Assembly: GCA_026545765.1 (NCBI GenBank)
Contig: JAIFAC010000113.1
Span: forward strand, 62,001-126,000
DNA: 64,000 bases
Reading direction: 5' to 3'
Source of the DNA: Plantago major
Lineage: Eukaryota; Streptophyta; Magnoliopsida; Lamiales; Plantaginaceae
In this document: piece by piece, positions 48,601 to 63,600 of the stretch
Layout: every line of letters begins with the position of its first letter
Position numbering within the stretch: position 1 is the first letter of the stretch
Program-made: the position numbers and the translations under genes
Notes under the pieces: generated by a model
What the model was told of the DNA's origin: nothing
The model's database searches: none
The model's input: only the letters and a program-made list of their open reading frames with translations

Positions 48601-51600
48601 TGTCTGAGACATCTTGTCTTCATTAAAACTCAAACGCGGTAGCACACGATTTTTTGTGAAACACTCGATAGAGTTAGTTTGTGTCAAATTTTATTCACAT
48701 GATATGGTTTGTGCTATAAAACCTATTCTACGCACAAATTGAACTATATTGGTTGATCGAACTTCGATTTGAAAACGTATTTCTGAGACATCTTGTCTTC
48801 CATAAAACTCAAACAGGGTAGTACACGATTTTTTGTGAAACATTCGATAGAGTTAGTTGTGTCTAATTTTATTCACATGATATGGCTTGTGGTATAAAAC
48901 CAATTCTACACATTAATTGAACTATTTTGGTTAATCGAACCTCGATTTAAAAACGTATTCCTGAGACATCTTGTCTTCAATAAAACTCGAAAGGGTAGTA
49001 CACGATTTTTTGTGAAACACTCGATAATGTTAGTTTGTGTCAAATTTTATTCACATGATATGGTTTGTGGTATAAAACCAATTCTACGCACATATTGAAC
49101 TATTTTGGTTTATCGAACCTCGATTTAAAAATGTATTTCTGAGACATCTTGTCTTCATTAACACTCAAAGGGGGTAGTACACGATTTTTTGTGAAACACT
49201 CGATAGAGTTAGTTTGTGTCAAATTTTATTCACATGATATGGTTTGTGGTATAAAACCTATTCTACGCACAAATTGAACTATTTTGGTTGATGGAACTTC
49301 GATTTGAAAACGTATTTCTGAGACATCTTGTCTTCCATAAAACTCAAAGAGGGTAGTACACAATTTTTTGTGAAACACTCGGTAGAGTTAGTTTGTGTCA
49401 AATTTTATTCACATGATATGGCTTGTGCTATAAAACCAATTCTACGCATTAATTAAACTATTTTGGTTAATCGAACCTCGATTTAAAAACGTATTCCTGA
49501 GACATCTTGTCTTCAATAAAACTTGAAGGGGTAGTACACGATTTTTTGTGAAACTCTCGATAGTGTTAGTTTGTGTCAAATTTTAATCACATGATATGGT
49601 TTGTGGTATAAACCATATTCTACGCACATAATGAACTATTTTGGTTTATAGAACCTCGATTTAAAAATGTATTTCTGAGACATCTTGTCTTCATTAAAAC
49701 TCAAAGGGGGTAGTACACGATTTTTTGTGAAACACTCGATTGAATTAGTTTGTGTCAAATTTTATTCACATGATATGGTTTGTGGTATAAAACTATTCTA
49801 CGCACAAATTGAACTATTTTGGTTGATCGAACTTCGATTTGAAAACGTATTTCTGAGACATCTTGTCTTTAATAAAACTCAAAGAGGGTAGTACACAATT
49901 TTTTTGTGAAACACTCGATAGAGTTAGTTTGTGTCAAATTTTATTCACATGATATGGCTTGTGGTATAAAACCAATTCTACGCATTAATTGAACTATTGT
50001 GGTTAATCGAACCTCGATTTAAAAACGTATTCCTGAGACATCTTGTCTTCAATAAAACTCGAAGGGGTAGTACACGATTTTTTGTGAAACACTCGATAGT
50101 GTTAGTTTGTCTCAAATTTTATTCAAATGATATGGTTTGTGGTGTAAAACCAATTCTACGCACATATTGAACTATTTTGGTTGATCGAACCTCGATTTAA
50201 AAATGTATTTTTGAGACATCTAGTGTTCGAGAAAACCTAAAGGGGTTAGGACACGGTTTTTTGTGAAAACACACTATGGGGTTAGTTTGTGTCAAATTTT
50301 ATGCACATGACATGGTTTGTGGTATAAAAATTATTCTACGCACATATTGACCTATTTTGGTTGATCGAACCTCAAGTTTAAAACGTATTTATGAGATCTC
50401 TTGTCTTCAATAAAACTCAAAGTGGGTAGTACACGATTTTTTATGAAACACTCGATAGAGTTAGTTTGTGTCAAATTTTATTCACATGACATGGTTTGTA
50501 GTAAAAAACAACTATTCTACACACATATTGACCTATTTTGGTTGATCGAAACTCAATTTTAAAACGTATTTCCGAGACCTTTTATCTTCAATAAAACTTA
50601 AAGGGGGTAATACACGATTTTTTGTGGTACACTCGATAGAGTTAGTTTGTGTCAAATTTTATTCGCATGATATGGTTTGTGGTATAAAACCTATTCTACG
50701 CACAAATTGAACTATTTTGGTTGATTGAACCACGATTTATAAACGTATTTCTGAGACATCTTGTCTTCCATAAAACTCAAAGAGGGTAGTACACAATTTT
50801 TTGTGAAACACTCGATAGAGTTAGTTTCTGTCAAATTTTATTCACATGATATGGTTTGTGGTATAAAACATATTCTACGCACATAATGAACTATTCTGGT
50901 TTATCGAACCTCGATTTAAAAATGTATTTCTGAGACATCTTGTCTTCATTAAAACTCAAACGGGGTAGTACACGATTTTTTGTGAAACACTCGATAGAGT
51001 TAGTTTGTGTCAAATTTTATTCACATGATATGGTTTGTGGTATAAAACCTATTCTACGCACAAATTGAACTATTTTGGTTAATCGAACTTCGATTTGAAA
51101 ACGTATTTCTGAGACATCTTGTCTTCCATAAAACTCAAACAGGGTAGTACACGATTTTTTGTGAAACATTCGTTAGAGTTAGTTGTGTCAAATTTTATTC
51201 ACATGATATGGCTTGTGGTATAAAACCAATTCTACACAGTAATTGAACTATTTTGGTTAATCGAACCTCGATTTAAAAACTTATTCCTGAGACATCTTGT
51301 CTTCAATAAAACTCGAAGGGGTAGTACACGATTTTTTGTGAAACACTCGATAGTGTTAGTTTGTGTCAAATTTTATTCACATGATATGGTTTGTGGTATA
51401 AAACCAATTCTACGCACATATTGAACTATTTTCGTTGATCGAACCTCAATATTAAAACGTATTTCCGAGATCTCTTGTCTTCAATAAAACTCAAAGTGAG
51501 TAGTACACGATTTTTTATGAAACACGCGATAGAGTTAGTTTGTGTCAAATTTTATTCACATGACATGGTTTGTGGTAAAAAACAACTATTCTACACACAT

Positions 51601-54600
51601 ATTGACCTATTTTGGTTGATCGAAACTCAATTTTAAAACGTATTTCCGAAACCTTTTAACTCAATAAAACTCAAAGGGGGTAGTACACGATTTTTTGTGG
51701 TACACTCGATAGAGTTAGTTTGTGTCAAATTTTATTCACATGATATGGTTTGTGGTATAAAACCTATTCTACGCACAAATTGAACTATTTTGGTTGATCG
51801 AACCACGATTTATAAACGTATTTCTGTGACATCTTGTCTTCCATAAAACTCAAAGAGGGTAGTACACGATTTTTTGTGAAACACTCGATAGAGTTAGTTT
51901 CTGTCAAATTTTATTCACATGATATGGTTTGTGGTATAAAACATATTCTACGCACATAATGAACTATTCTGGTTTATCGAACCTCGATTTAAAAATGTAT
52001 TTCTGAGACATCTTGTCTTCATTAAAACTCAAACGGGGTAGTACACGATATTTTGTGAAACACTCGATAGAGTTAGTTTGTGTCAAATTTTATTCACATG
52101 ATATCGTTTGTGGTGTAAAACCTATTCTATGCACAAATTGAACTATTTTGGTTGATCGAACTTCGATTTGAAAACGTATTTCTGAGACATCTTGTCTTCC
52201 ATAAAACTCAAACAGGGTAGTACACGATTTTTTGTGAAACATTCGATAGAGTTAGTTGTGTCAAATTTTATTCACATGATATGGCTTGTGGTACAAAACC
52301 AATTCTACACAGTAATTGAATTATTTTGGTTAATCGAACCTCGATTTAAAAACGTATTCCTGAGACATCTTGTCTTCAATAAAACTCGACGGGGTAGTAC
52401 ACGATTTTTTGTGAAACACTCGATAATGTTAGTTTGTGTCAAATTTTATTCACATGATATGGTTTGTGGTATAAAACCAATTCTACGCACATATTGAACT
52501 ATTTTGGTTTATCGAACCTCGATTTAAAAATGTATTTCTGAGACATCTTGTCTTCATTAAAACTCAAAGTGGGTAGTACACGATTTTTTGTGAAACACTC
52601 GATAGAGTTAGTTTGTGTCAAATTTTATTCACATGATATGGTTTGTGGTATAAAACCTATTCTACGCACAAATTGAACTATTTCGGTTGATCGAACTTCG
52701 ATTTGAAAACGTATTTCTGAGACATCTTGTCTTCCATAAAACTCAAAGAGGGTAGTACACAATTTTTTGTGAAACACTCGATAGAGTTAGTTTGTGTCAA
52801 ATTTTATTCACATGATATGGCTTGTGGTATAAAACCAATTCTACGCATTAATTGAACTATTTTGGTTAATTAATCGGGGTATTCCTGAGACATCTTGTCT
52901 TCAATAAAACTCGAAGGGGTAGTACACGATTTTTTGTGAAACCCTCGATAGTGTTAGTTTGTGTCAAATTTTATTCACATGATATGGTTTGTGGTATAAA
53001 ACATATTTTACGCACATAATGAACTATATTGGTTTATAGAACCTCGATTTAAAAATGTATTTCTGAGACATCTTGTCTTCATTAAAACTCAAACGGGGTA
53101 GTACACGATTTTTTGTGAAACACTCGATAGAGTTAGTTTGTGTCAAATTTTATTCACATGATATGGTTTGTGGTATAAAACCTATTCTACCCACAAATTG
53201 AACTATTTTGGTTGATCGAACTTCGATTTGAAAACGTATTTCTGAGACATCTTGTCTTCCATAAAACTCAAAGTGGGTAGTACACAATTTTTTGTGAAAC
53301 ACTCGATAGAGTTATTTTGTGTCAAATTTTATTCACATGATATGGCTTGTGGTATAAAACCAATTCTACGCATTAATTGAACTATATTGGTTAATCGAAC
53401 CTCGATTTAAAAACGTATTCCTGAGACATCTTGTCTTCAATAAAACTCGAAGGGGTAGTACACGATTTTTTGTGAAACATTCGATAGTGTTAGTTTGTGT
53501 CAAATTTTATTCACATGATATGGTTTGTGGTATAAAACCAATTCTACGCACATATTGAATTATTTTTGTTAATTGAACCTCGATTTAAAAATATATTTTT
53601 GAGACATCTAGTGTTCGAGAAAACCCAAAGGGGTTAGTACACGGTTTTTTGTGAAAACACACTATGGGGTTAGTTTGTGTCAAATTTTATGCACATGACA
53701 TGATTTGTGGTATAAAAACTATTCTACGCACATATTGACCTATTTTGGTTGATCGAACCTCAATTTTAAAACGTATTTACGAGATCTCTTGTCTTCAATA
53801 AAACTCAAAGTGGGTAGTACACGATTTTTTATGAAACACTCGATAGAGTTAGTTTGTGTCAAATTTTATTCAAATGACATGGTTTGTGGTAAAAAACTAC
53901 TATTCTACACACATATTGACCTATTTTGGTTGATCGAAACTCAATTTTAAAACGTATTTCCGAGACCTTTTATCTTCAATAAAACTCAAAGGGGGTAGTA
54001 CACGATTTTTTGTGGTACACTCGATAGAGTTAGTTTGTGTCAAATTTTATTCGCATGATATGGTTTGTGGTATAAAACCTATTCTACGCACAAATTGAAC
54101 TATTTTGGTTGATCGAACCACGATTTATAAACGTATTTCTGAGACATCTTGTCTTCCATAATACTCAAAGAGGGTAGTACACGATTTTTTGTGAAACACT
54201 CGATAGAGTTAGTTTCTGTCAAATTTTATTCACATGATATGGTTTGTGGTATAAAACATATTCTACGCACATAATGAACTATTTTGGTTTATCGAACCTC
54301 GATTTAAAAATGTATGTCTGAGACATCTTGTCTTCATTAAAACTCAAACGCGGTAGCACACGATTTTTTGTGAAACACTCGATAGAGTTAGTTTGTGTCA
54401 AATTTTATTCCCATGATATGGTTTGTGGTATAAAACCTATTCTACGCACAAATTGAACTATATTGGTTGATCGAACTTCGATTTAAAAACGTATTTCTGA
54501 GACATCTTGTCTTCCATAAAACTCAAACAGGGTAGTACACGATTTTTTGTGAAACACTCGATAATGTTAGTTTGTGTCAAATTTTATTCACATGATATGG

Positions 54601-57600
54601 TTTGTGGTGTAAAACCTAATCTACGCACAAATTGAACTATTTTGGTTGATCGAACTTCGATTTAAAAACGTATTTCTGAGACATCTTGTCTTCATTAAAA
54701 CTCAAAGGGGGTAGTACACGATTTTTTGTGAAACACTCGATAATGTTAGTTTGTGTCAAATTTTCTTCACATGATATGGTTTGTTGTATAAAACCAATTC
54801 TACGCAGATATTGAACTATTTTGGTTTATCGAACCTCGATTTAAAAATGTATTTCTGAGACATCTTGTCTTCATTAAAACTCAAACGCGGTAGCACACGA
54901 TTTTTTGTGAAACACTCGATAGAGTTAGTTTGTGTCAAATTTTATTCCCATGATATGGTTTGTGGTATAAAACCTATACTACGCACAAATTGAACTATAT
55001 TGGTTGATCGAACTTCGATTTAAAAACGTATTTCTGAGACATCTTGTCTTCCATAAAACTCAAACAGGGTAGTACACGATTTTTTGTGAAACACTCGATA
55101 ATGTTAGTTTGTGTCAAATTTTATTCACATGTATGGTTTGTTGTATAAAACCAATTCTACGCACATATTGAACTATTTTGGTTTATCGAACCTCGATTTA
55201 AAAATGTATTTCTGAGACATCTTGTCTTCATTAAAACTCAAAGGGGGTAGTACACGATTTTTTGTGAAACACTCGATAGAGTTAGTTTGTGTCAAATTTA
55301 ATTCACATGATATGGTTTGTGGTGTAAAACCTATTCTACGCACAAATTGAACTATTTTGGTTGATCGAACATCGATTTAAAAATGTATTTTTGAGACATC
55401 TAGTGTTCGAGAAAACCCAAAGGGGTTAGTACACGGTTTTTTGTGAAAACACACTACGGGGTTAGTTTGTGACAAATTTTATGCACATGACATGGTTTGT
55501 GGTATAAAAACTATTCTACGCACATATTGACCTATTTTGGTTGATTGAACCTCAACTTTAAAACGTATTTCCGAGATCTCTAGTCTTCAATAAAACTCAA
55601 AGTGGGTAGTACACGATTTTTTATGAAACACTCGATAGAGTTAGTTTGTGTCAAATTTTATTCACATGACATGGTTTGTGGTAAAAAACTACTATTCTAC
55701 ACACATATTGACCTATTTTGGTTGATCGAAACTCAATTTTAAAACGTATTTCCGAGACCTTTTATCTTCAATAAAACTCAAAGGGGGTAGTACACGATTT
55801 TTTGTGTTACACTCGATAGAGTTAGTTTGTGTCTAATTTTATTCGCCTGATATGGTTTGTGGTATAAAACCTATTCTACGCACAAATTGAACTATTTTGG
55901 TTGATCGAACTTCGATTTAAAAACGTATTTCTGAGACATCTTGTCTTCCATAAAACTCAAAGAGGGTAGTACACAATTTTTTGTAAAATACTCGATAGAG
56001 TTAGTTTGTGTCAAATTTTATTCACATGATATGGCTTGTGATATAAAACCAATTCTACGCATTAATTGAACTATTTTGGTTAATCAAACCTCGATTTAAA
56101 AACGTATTCCTGAGACATCTTGTCTTCAATAAAACTCGAAGGGGTAGTACACGATTTTTTGTGAAACACTCGATAGTGTTAGTTTGTGTCAAATTTTATT
56201 CACATGATATTGTTTGTGGTATAAAACCAATTCTACGCACATATTGAACTATTTTGGTTGATCGAACCTCGATTTGAAAATGTATTTTTGAGACATCTAG
56301 TGTTCGAGACAACCCAAAGTGGTTAGTACACGGTTTTTTGTGAAAACACACTATGGGGTTAGTTTGTGACAAATTTTATGCACATGATATGGTTTGTGGT
56401 ATAAAAACTATTCTACGCACATATTGACCTATTTTGGTTGATTGAACCTCAATTTTAAAACGTATTTACGAGATCTCTTGTCTTCAATAAAACTCAAAGA
56501 GGGTAGTACACAATTTTTTTGTGAAACACTCGATAGAGTTAGTTTGTGTCAAATTTTATTCACATGATATGGCTTGTGGTATAAAACCAATTCTACGCAT
56601 TAATTGAACTATTTTGGTTAATCGAACCTCGATTTAAAAACGTATTCCTGAGACATCTTCTCTTCAGTAAAACTCGAAGGGGTAGTACACGATTTTTTGT
56701 GAAACACTCGATAATGTTAGTTTGTGTCAAATTTTATTCACATGATATGGTTTGTGGTATAAAACCAATTCTACGCACATATTGATCTATTTTGGAATAT
56801 CGAACCTCGATTTAAAAATGTATTTCTGAGACATCTTGTCTTCATTAAAACTCAAATGGGGTAGTACACGATTTTTTGTGAAACACTCGATAGAATTAGT
56901 TTGTGTCAAATTTTATTCACATGATATGGTTTGTGGTATAAAACCTATTCTACGCACAAATTGAACTATTTTGGTTGATCGAACTTCGATTTAAAAATGT
57001 ATTTTTGAGACATCTAGTGTTCGAGAAAACCCAAAGGGGTTAGTACACGGTTTTTTGTGAAAACACACTATGGGGTTAGTTTGTGACAAATTTTATTCAC
57101 ATGACATGGTTTGTGGTATAAAAACTATTCTACGCACATATTGACCTATTTTGGTTGATTGAACCTCAATTTTAAAACGTATTTCCGAGATCTCTAGTCT
57201 TCAATAAAACTCAAAGTGGGTAGTACACGATTTTTTATGAAACACTCGATAGAGTTAGTTTGTGTCAAATTTTATTCACATGACATGGTTTGTGGTAAAA
57301 AACAACTATTCTACACACATATTGACCTATTTTGGTTGATCGAAACTCAATTTTAAATTGTATTTCCGAGACCCTTTATCTTCAATAAAACTCAAAGGGG
57401 GTAGTACACGATTTTTTGTGGTACACTCGATAGAGTTAGTTTGTGTCAAATTTTATTCGCATGATATGGTTTGTGGTATAAAACCTATTCTACGCACAAA
57501 TTGAACTATTTTGTTTGATCGAACTTCGATTTAAAAACGTATTTCTGAGACATCTTGTCTTCCATAAAACTCAAAGAGGGTAGTACACAATTTTTTGTAA

Positions 57601-60600
57601 AATACTCGATAGAGTTAGTTTGTGTCAAATTTTATTCACATGATATGGCTTGTGGTATAAAACCAATTCTACGCATTAATTGAACTATTTTGGTTAATCG
57701 AACCTCGATTTCAAAATGTATTCCTGAGACATCTTGTCTTCAATAAAACTCGAAGGGCTAGTACACGATTTTTTGTGAAACACTCGATAGTGTTAGTTTG
57801 TGTCAAATTTTATTCACATGATATGGTTTGTGGTATAAAACCAATTCTACGCACATATTGAACTATTTTGGTTGATCGAACCTCGATTTAAAAATGTATT
57901 TTTGAGACATCTAGTGTTCGAGAAAACCCAAAGGGGTTAGTACACGGTTTTTTGTGAAAACAAACTATGGGGTTAGTTTGTGACAAATTTTATGCACATG
58001 ACATGGTTTGTGGTATAAAAACTATTCTACGCACATATTGACCTATTTTGGTTGATTGAACCTCAATTTTAAAACGTATTTCCGAGATCTCTAGTCTTCA
58101 ATAAAACTCAAAGTGGGTAGTACACGATTTTTTTTGAAACACTCGATAGAGTTAGTTTGTGTCAAATTTTATTCACATGACATGGTTTGTGGTAAAAAAC
58201 AACTATTCTACACACATATTGACCTATTTTGGTTGATCGAAACTCAATTTTAAATTGTATTTCCGAGACCCTTTATCTTCAATAAAACTCAAAGGGGGTA
58301 GTACACGATTTTTTGTGGTACACTCGATAGAGTTAGTTTGTGTCAAATTTTATTCGCTTGATATGGTTTGTGGTATAAAATCTATTCTACGCACAAATTG
58401 AACTATTTTGGTTGATCGAACCACGATTTATAAACGTATTTCTGAGACATCTTGTCTTTCATAAAACTCAAAGAGGGTAGTACACGATTTTTTGTGAAAC
58501 ACTCGATAGAGTTAGTTTCTGTCAAATTTTATTCACATGATATGGTTTATGGTATAAAACAAATTCTACGCACATAATGAACTATTTTGGTTTATCGAAC
58601 CTCGATTTAAAAATGTATTTCTGAGACATCTTGTCTTCATTAAAACTCAAACGGGGTAGTACACGATTTTTTGTGTAACACTCGATTGAGTTAGTTTATG
58701 TCAAATTTTATTCACATGATATGGTTTGTGGTATAAAACCTATTCTACGCACAAATTGAACTATTTTGGTTGATCGAACTTCGATTTGAAAACGTATTTC
58801 TGAGACATCTTGTCTTCCATAAAACTCAAATGGTAGTACATTTATTTTTTGTGAAACATTCGACAGAGTTAGTTGTGTCAAATTTTATTCACATGATATG
58901 GCTTGTGGTATAAAACCAATTCTACGCATTAATTGAACTATTTTGGTTAATCGAACCTCGATTTCAAAACGTATTCCTGAGACATCTTGTCTTCAATAAA
59001 ACTCGAAGGGGGTAGTACACGATTTTTTGTGGTACACTCGATAGAGTTAGTTTGTGTCAAATTTTATTCGCTTGATATGGTTTGTGGTATAAAACCTATT
59101 CTACGCACAAATTGAACTATTTTGGTTGATCGAACCACGATTTATAAACGTATTTCTGAGACATCTTGTCTTCCATAAAACTCAAAGAGGGTAGTACACG
59201 ATTTTTTGTGAAACACTCGATAGAGTTAGTTTCTGTCAAAGTTTATTCACATGATATGGTTTGTGGTATAAAACAAATTCTACGCACATAATGAACTATT
59301 TTAGTTTATCGAACCTCGATTTAAAAATGTATTTCTGAGACATCTTGTCTTCATTAAAACTCACACGGGGTAGTACACGATTTTTTGTGAAACACTCGAT
59401 AGAGTTAGTTTATGTCAAATTTTATTCACATGATATGGTTTGTGGTATAAAACCTATTCTACGCACAAATTGAACTATTTTGGTTGATCGAACTTCGATT
59501 TGAAAACGTATTTCTGAGACATCTTGTCTTCCATAAAACTCAAACAGGGTAGTACACGATTTTTTGTGAAACATTCGACAGAGTTAGTTGTGTCATATTT
59601 TATTCACATGATATGGCTTGTGGTATAAAACCAATTCTACGCATTAATTGAACTATTTTGGTTCATCGAACCTCGATTTCAAAACGTATTCCTGAGACAT
59701 CTTGTCTTCAATAAAACTCGAAGGGGGTAGTACACGATTTTTTGTGAAACACTCGATAGTGTTAGTTTGTGTCAAATTTTATTCACATGATATGGTTTGT
59801 GGTATAAAACCAATTCTACGCACATATTGAACTATTTTGGTTGATCGAATCTAGATTTAAAAATGTATTTTTGAGACATCTAGTGTTCGAGAAAACCCAA
59901 AGGGGTTAGTACACGGTTTTTTGTGAAAACACACTATGGGGTTAGTTTGTGTCAAATTTTATGCACATGACATGGTTTGTGGTATAAAAACTATTCTACG
60001 CACATATTGACCTATTTTGGTTGATCGAACCTCAATATTAAAACGTATTTCCGAGATCTCTTGTCTTCAATAAAACTCAAAGTGAGTAGTACACGATTTT
60101 TTATGAAACACGCGATAGAGTTAGTTTGTGTCAAATTTTATTCACATGACATGGTTTTTGGTAAAAAACAACTATTCTACACACATACTGACCTATTTTG
60201 GTTGATCGAAACTCAATTTTAAAACGTATTTTCGAGACCTTTTATCTCAATAAAACTCAAAGGGGGTAGTACACGATTTTTTGTGGTTCACTCGATAGAG
60301 TTAGTTTGTGTCAAATTTTATTCACATGATATGGTTTGTGGTATAAAACCTATTCTACGCACAAATTGAACTATTTTGGTTGATCGAACCACGATTTATA
60401 AACGTATTTCTGAGACATCTTGTCTTCCATAAAACTCAAAGAGGGTAGTACACGATTTTTTGTGAAACACTCGATAGAGTTAGTTTGTGTCAAATTTTAT
60501 TCACATGATATGGTTTGTGGTATAAAACCTATTCTACGCACAAATTGAACTATTTTGGTTGATCGAACTTCGATTTGAAAACGTATTTCTGAGACATCTT

Positions 60601-63600
60601 GTCTTCCATAAAACTCAAAGAGGGTAGTACAAAATTTTTTGTGAAACACTCGATAGAGTTAGTTTGTCTGAAATTTTATTCACATGATATGGCTTATGGT
60701 ATAAAACCAATTCTACGCATTAATTGAACTATTTTGGTTAATTGAACCTCGATTTAAAAACGTATTCCTGAGACATCTTGTCTTCAATAAAACTCGAAGG
60801 GGTAGTACACGATTTTTTGTGAAACACTCGATAGTGTTAGTTTGTGTCAAATTTTATTCACATGATATGGTTTGTGGTATAAAACATATTCTACGCACAT
60901 AATGAACTATTTTGGTTTATAGAACCTCGATTTAAAAATGTATTTCTGAGACATCTTGTCTTCATTAAAACTCAAAGGGGGTAGTACACGATTTTTTGTG
61001 AAACACTCGATACAGTTAGTTTGTGTCAAATTTTATTCACATGATATGGTTTGTGGTATAAAACCTATTCTACGCACAAATTGAACTATTTTGGTTGATC
61101 GAACTTCTATTTGAAAACGTATTTCTGAGACATCTTGTCTTCCATAAAACTCAAAGAGGGTAGTACACAATTTTTTGTGAAACACTCGATAGAGTTAGTT
61201 TGTGTCAAATTTTATTCACATGATATGGCTTGTGGTATAAAACCAATTCTACGCATTAATTGAACTATTTTGGTTAATTTAACCTCGATTTAAAAACGTA
61301 TTCCTGAGACATCTTGTCTTCAATAAAACTCGAAGGGGTAGTACACGATTTTTTGTGAAACACTCGATAATGTTACTTTGTGTCAAATTTTATTCACATG
61401 ATATGGTTTGTGGTATAAAACCAATTCGACGCACATATTGAACTGTTTTGGTTTATCGAACATCGATTTAAAAATGTATTTTTGAGACATCTAGTGTTCG
61501 AGAAAACCCAAAGGGGTTAGTACACGGTTTTTTGTGAAAACACACTATGGGGTTAGTTTGTGACAAATTTTATGCACATGACATGGTTTGTGGTATAAAA
61601 ACTATTCTACGCACATATTGACCTATTTTTGTTGGTTGAACCTCAATTTTAAAACGTATTTCCGAGATCTCTAGTCTTCAATAAAACTCAAAGTGGGTAG
61701 TACACGATTTTCTATGAAACACTCGATAGAGTTAGTTTGTGTCAAATTTTATTCACATGACATGGTTTGTGGTAAAAAACAACTATTCTACACACATATT
61801 GACCTATTTTGGTTTATCGAAACTAAATTTTAAAATGTATTTCCGAGACCTTTTATCTTCAATAAAACTCAAAGGGGGTAGTACACGATTTTTTGTGGTA
61901 CACTCGATAGAGTTAGTTTGTGTCAAATTTTATTCGCTTGATATGGTTTGTGGTATAAAACCTATTCTACGCACAAATTGAACTATTTTGGTTGATCGAA
62001 CCACGATTTATAAACGTATTTCTGAGACATCTTGTCTTCCATAAAACTCAAAGAGGGTAGTACACGATTTTTTGTGAAACACTCGATAGAGTTAGTTTCT
62101 GTCAAATTTTATTCACATGATATGGTTTGTGGTATAAAACAAATTCTACGCACATAATGAACTATTTTGGTTTATCGAACCTCGATTTAAAAATGTTTTT
62201 CTGAGACATCTTGTCTTCATTAAAACTCAAACGGGGTAGTACACGATTTTTTGTGAAACACTCGATAGAGTTAGTTTAAGTCAAATTTTACTCACATGAT
62301 ATGGTTTGTGGTATAAAACCTATTCTACGCACAAATTGAACTATTTTGGTTGATCGAACTTCGATTTGAAAACGTATTTCTAAGACATCTTGTCTTCCAT
62401 AAAACTCAAACAGGGTAGTACACGATTTTTTGTGAAACATTCGACAGAGTTAGTTGTGTCAAATTTTATTCACATGATATGGCTTGTGGTATAAAACCAA
62501 TTCTACGCATTAATTGAACTATTTTGGTTAATTGAACCTCGATTTAAAAACGTATTCCTGAGACATCTTGTCTTCAATAAAACTCGAAGGGGTAGTACAC
62601 GATTTTTTGTGAAACACTCGATAGTGTTAGTTTGTGTCAAATTTTATTCACATGATATGGTTTGTGGAATAAAACATATTCTACGCACATAATGAACTAT
62701 TTTGGTTTATAGAACCTCGATTTAAAAATGTATTTCTGAGACATCTTGTCTTCAATAAAACTCAAAGGGGGTAGTACACGATTTTTTGTGGTACACTCGA
62801 TAGAGTTAGTTTGTGTCAAATTTTATTCGCTTGATATGGTTTGTGGTATAAAACCTATTCTACGCACAAATTGAACTATTTTGGTTGATCGAACCACGAT
62901 TTATAAACGTATTTCTGAGACATCTTGTCTTCCATAAAACTCAAAGAGGGTAGTACACGATTTTTTGTGAAACACTCGATAGAGTTAGTTTGTGTCAAAT
63001 TTTATTCACATGATATGGTTTGTGGTATAAAACAAATTCTACGCACATAATGAACTATTTTGGTTTATCGAACCTCGATTTAAAAATGTTTTTCTGAGAC
63101 ATCTTGTCTTCATTAAAACTCAAACGGGGTAGTTCACGATTTTTTGTGAAACACTCGATAGAGTTAGTTTAAGTCAAATTTTACTCACATGATATGGTTT
63201 GTGGTATAAAACCTATTCTACGCACAAATTGAACTATTTTGGTTGATCGAACTTCTATTTGAAAACGTATTTCTGAGACATCTTGTCTTCCATAAAACTC
63301 AAAGAGGGTAGTACACAATTTTTTGTGAAACACTCGATAGAGTTAGTTTGTGTCAAATTTTATTCACATGATATGGCTTGTGGTATAAAACCAATTCTAC
63401 GCATTAATTGAACTATTTTGGTTAATTGAACCTCGATTTAAAAACGTATTCCTGAGACATCTTGTCTTCAATAAAACTCGAAGGGGTAGTACACGATTTT
63501 TTGTGAAACACTCGATAATGTTAGTTTGTGTCAAATTTTATTCACATGATATGGTTTGTGGTATAAAACCAATTCTACGCACATATTGAACTGTTTTGGT

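Noticed and set aside
1938-61981. Short + strand ORFs in the satellite (1938, 13695, 15092, 30876, 31630, 49685, 52192, 61739) with shared KHSIELVCVKFYSHDMVCG-like text
   Set aside because: The same stretch of the monomer read in the same frame; ends are set by monomer variants. No evidence of selection for protein.
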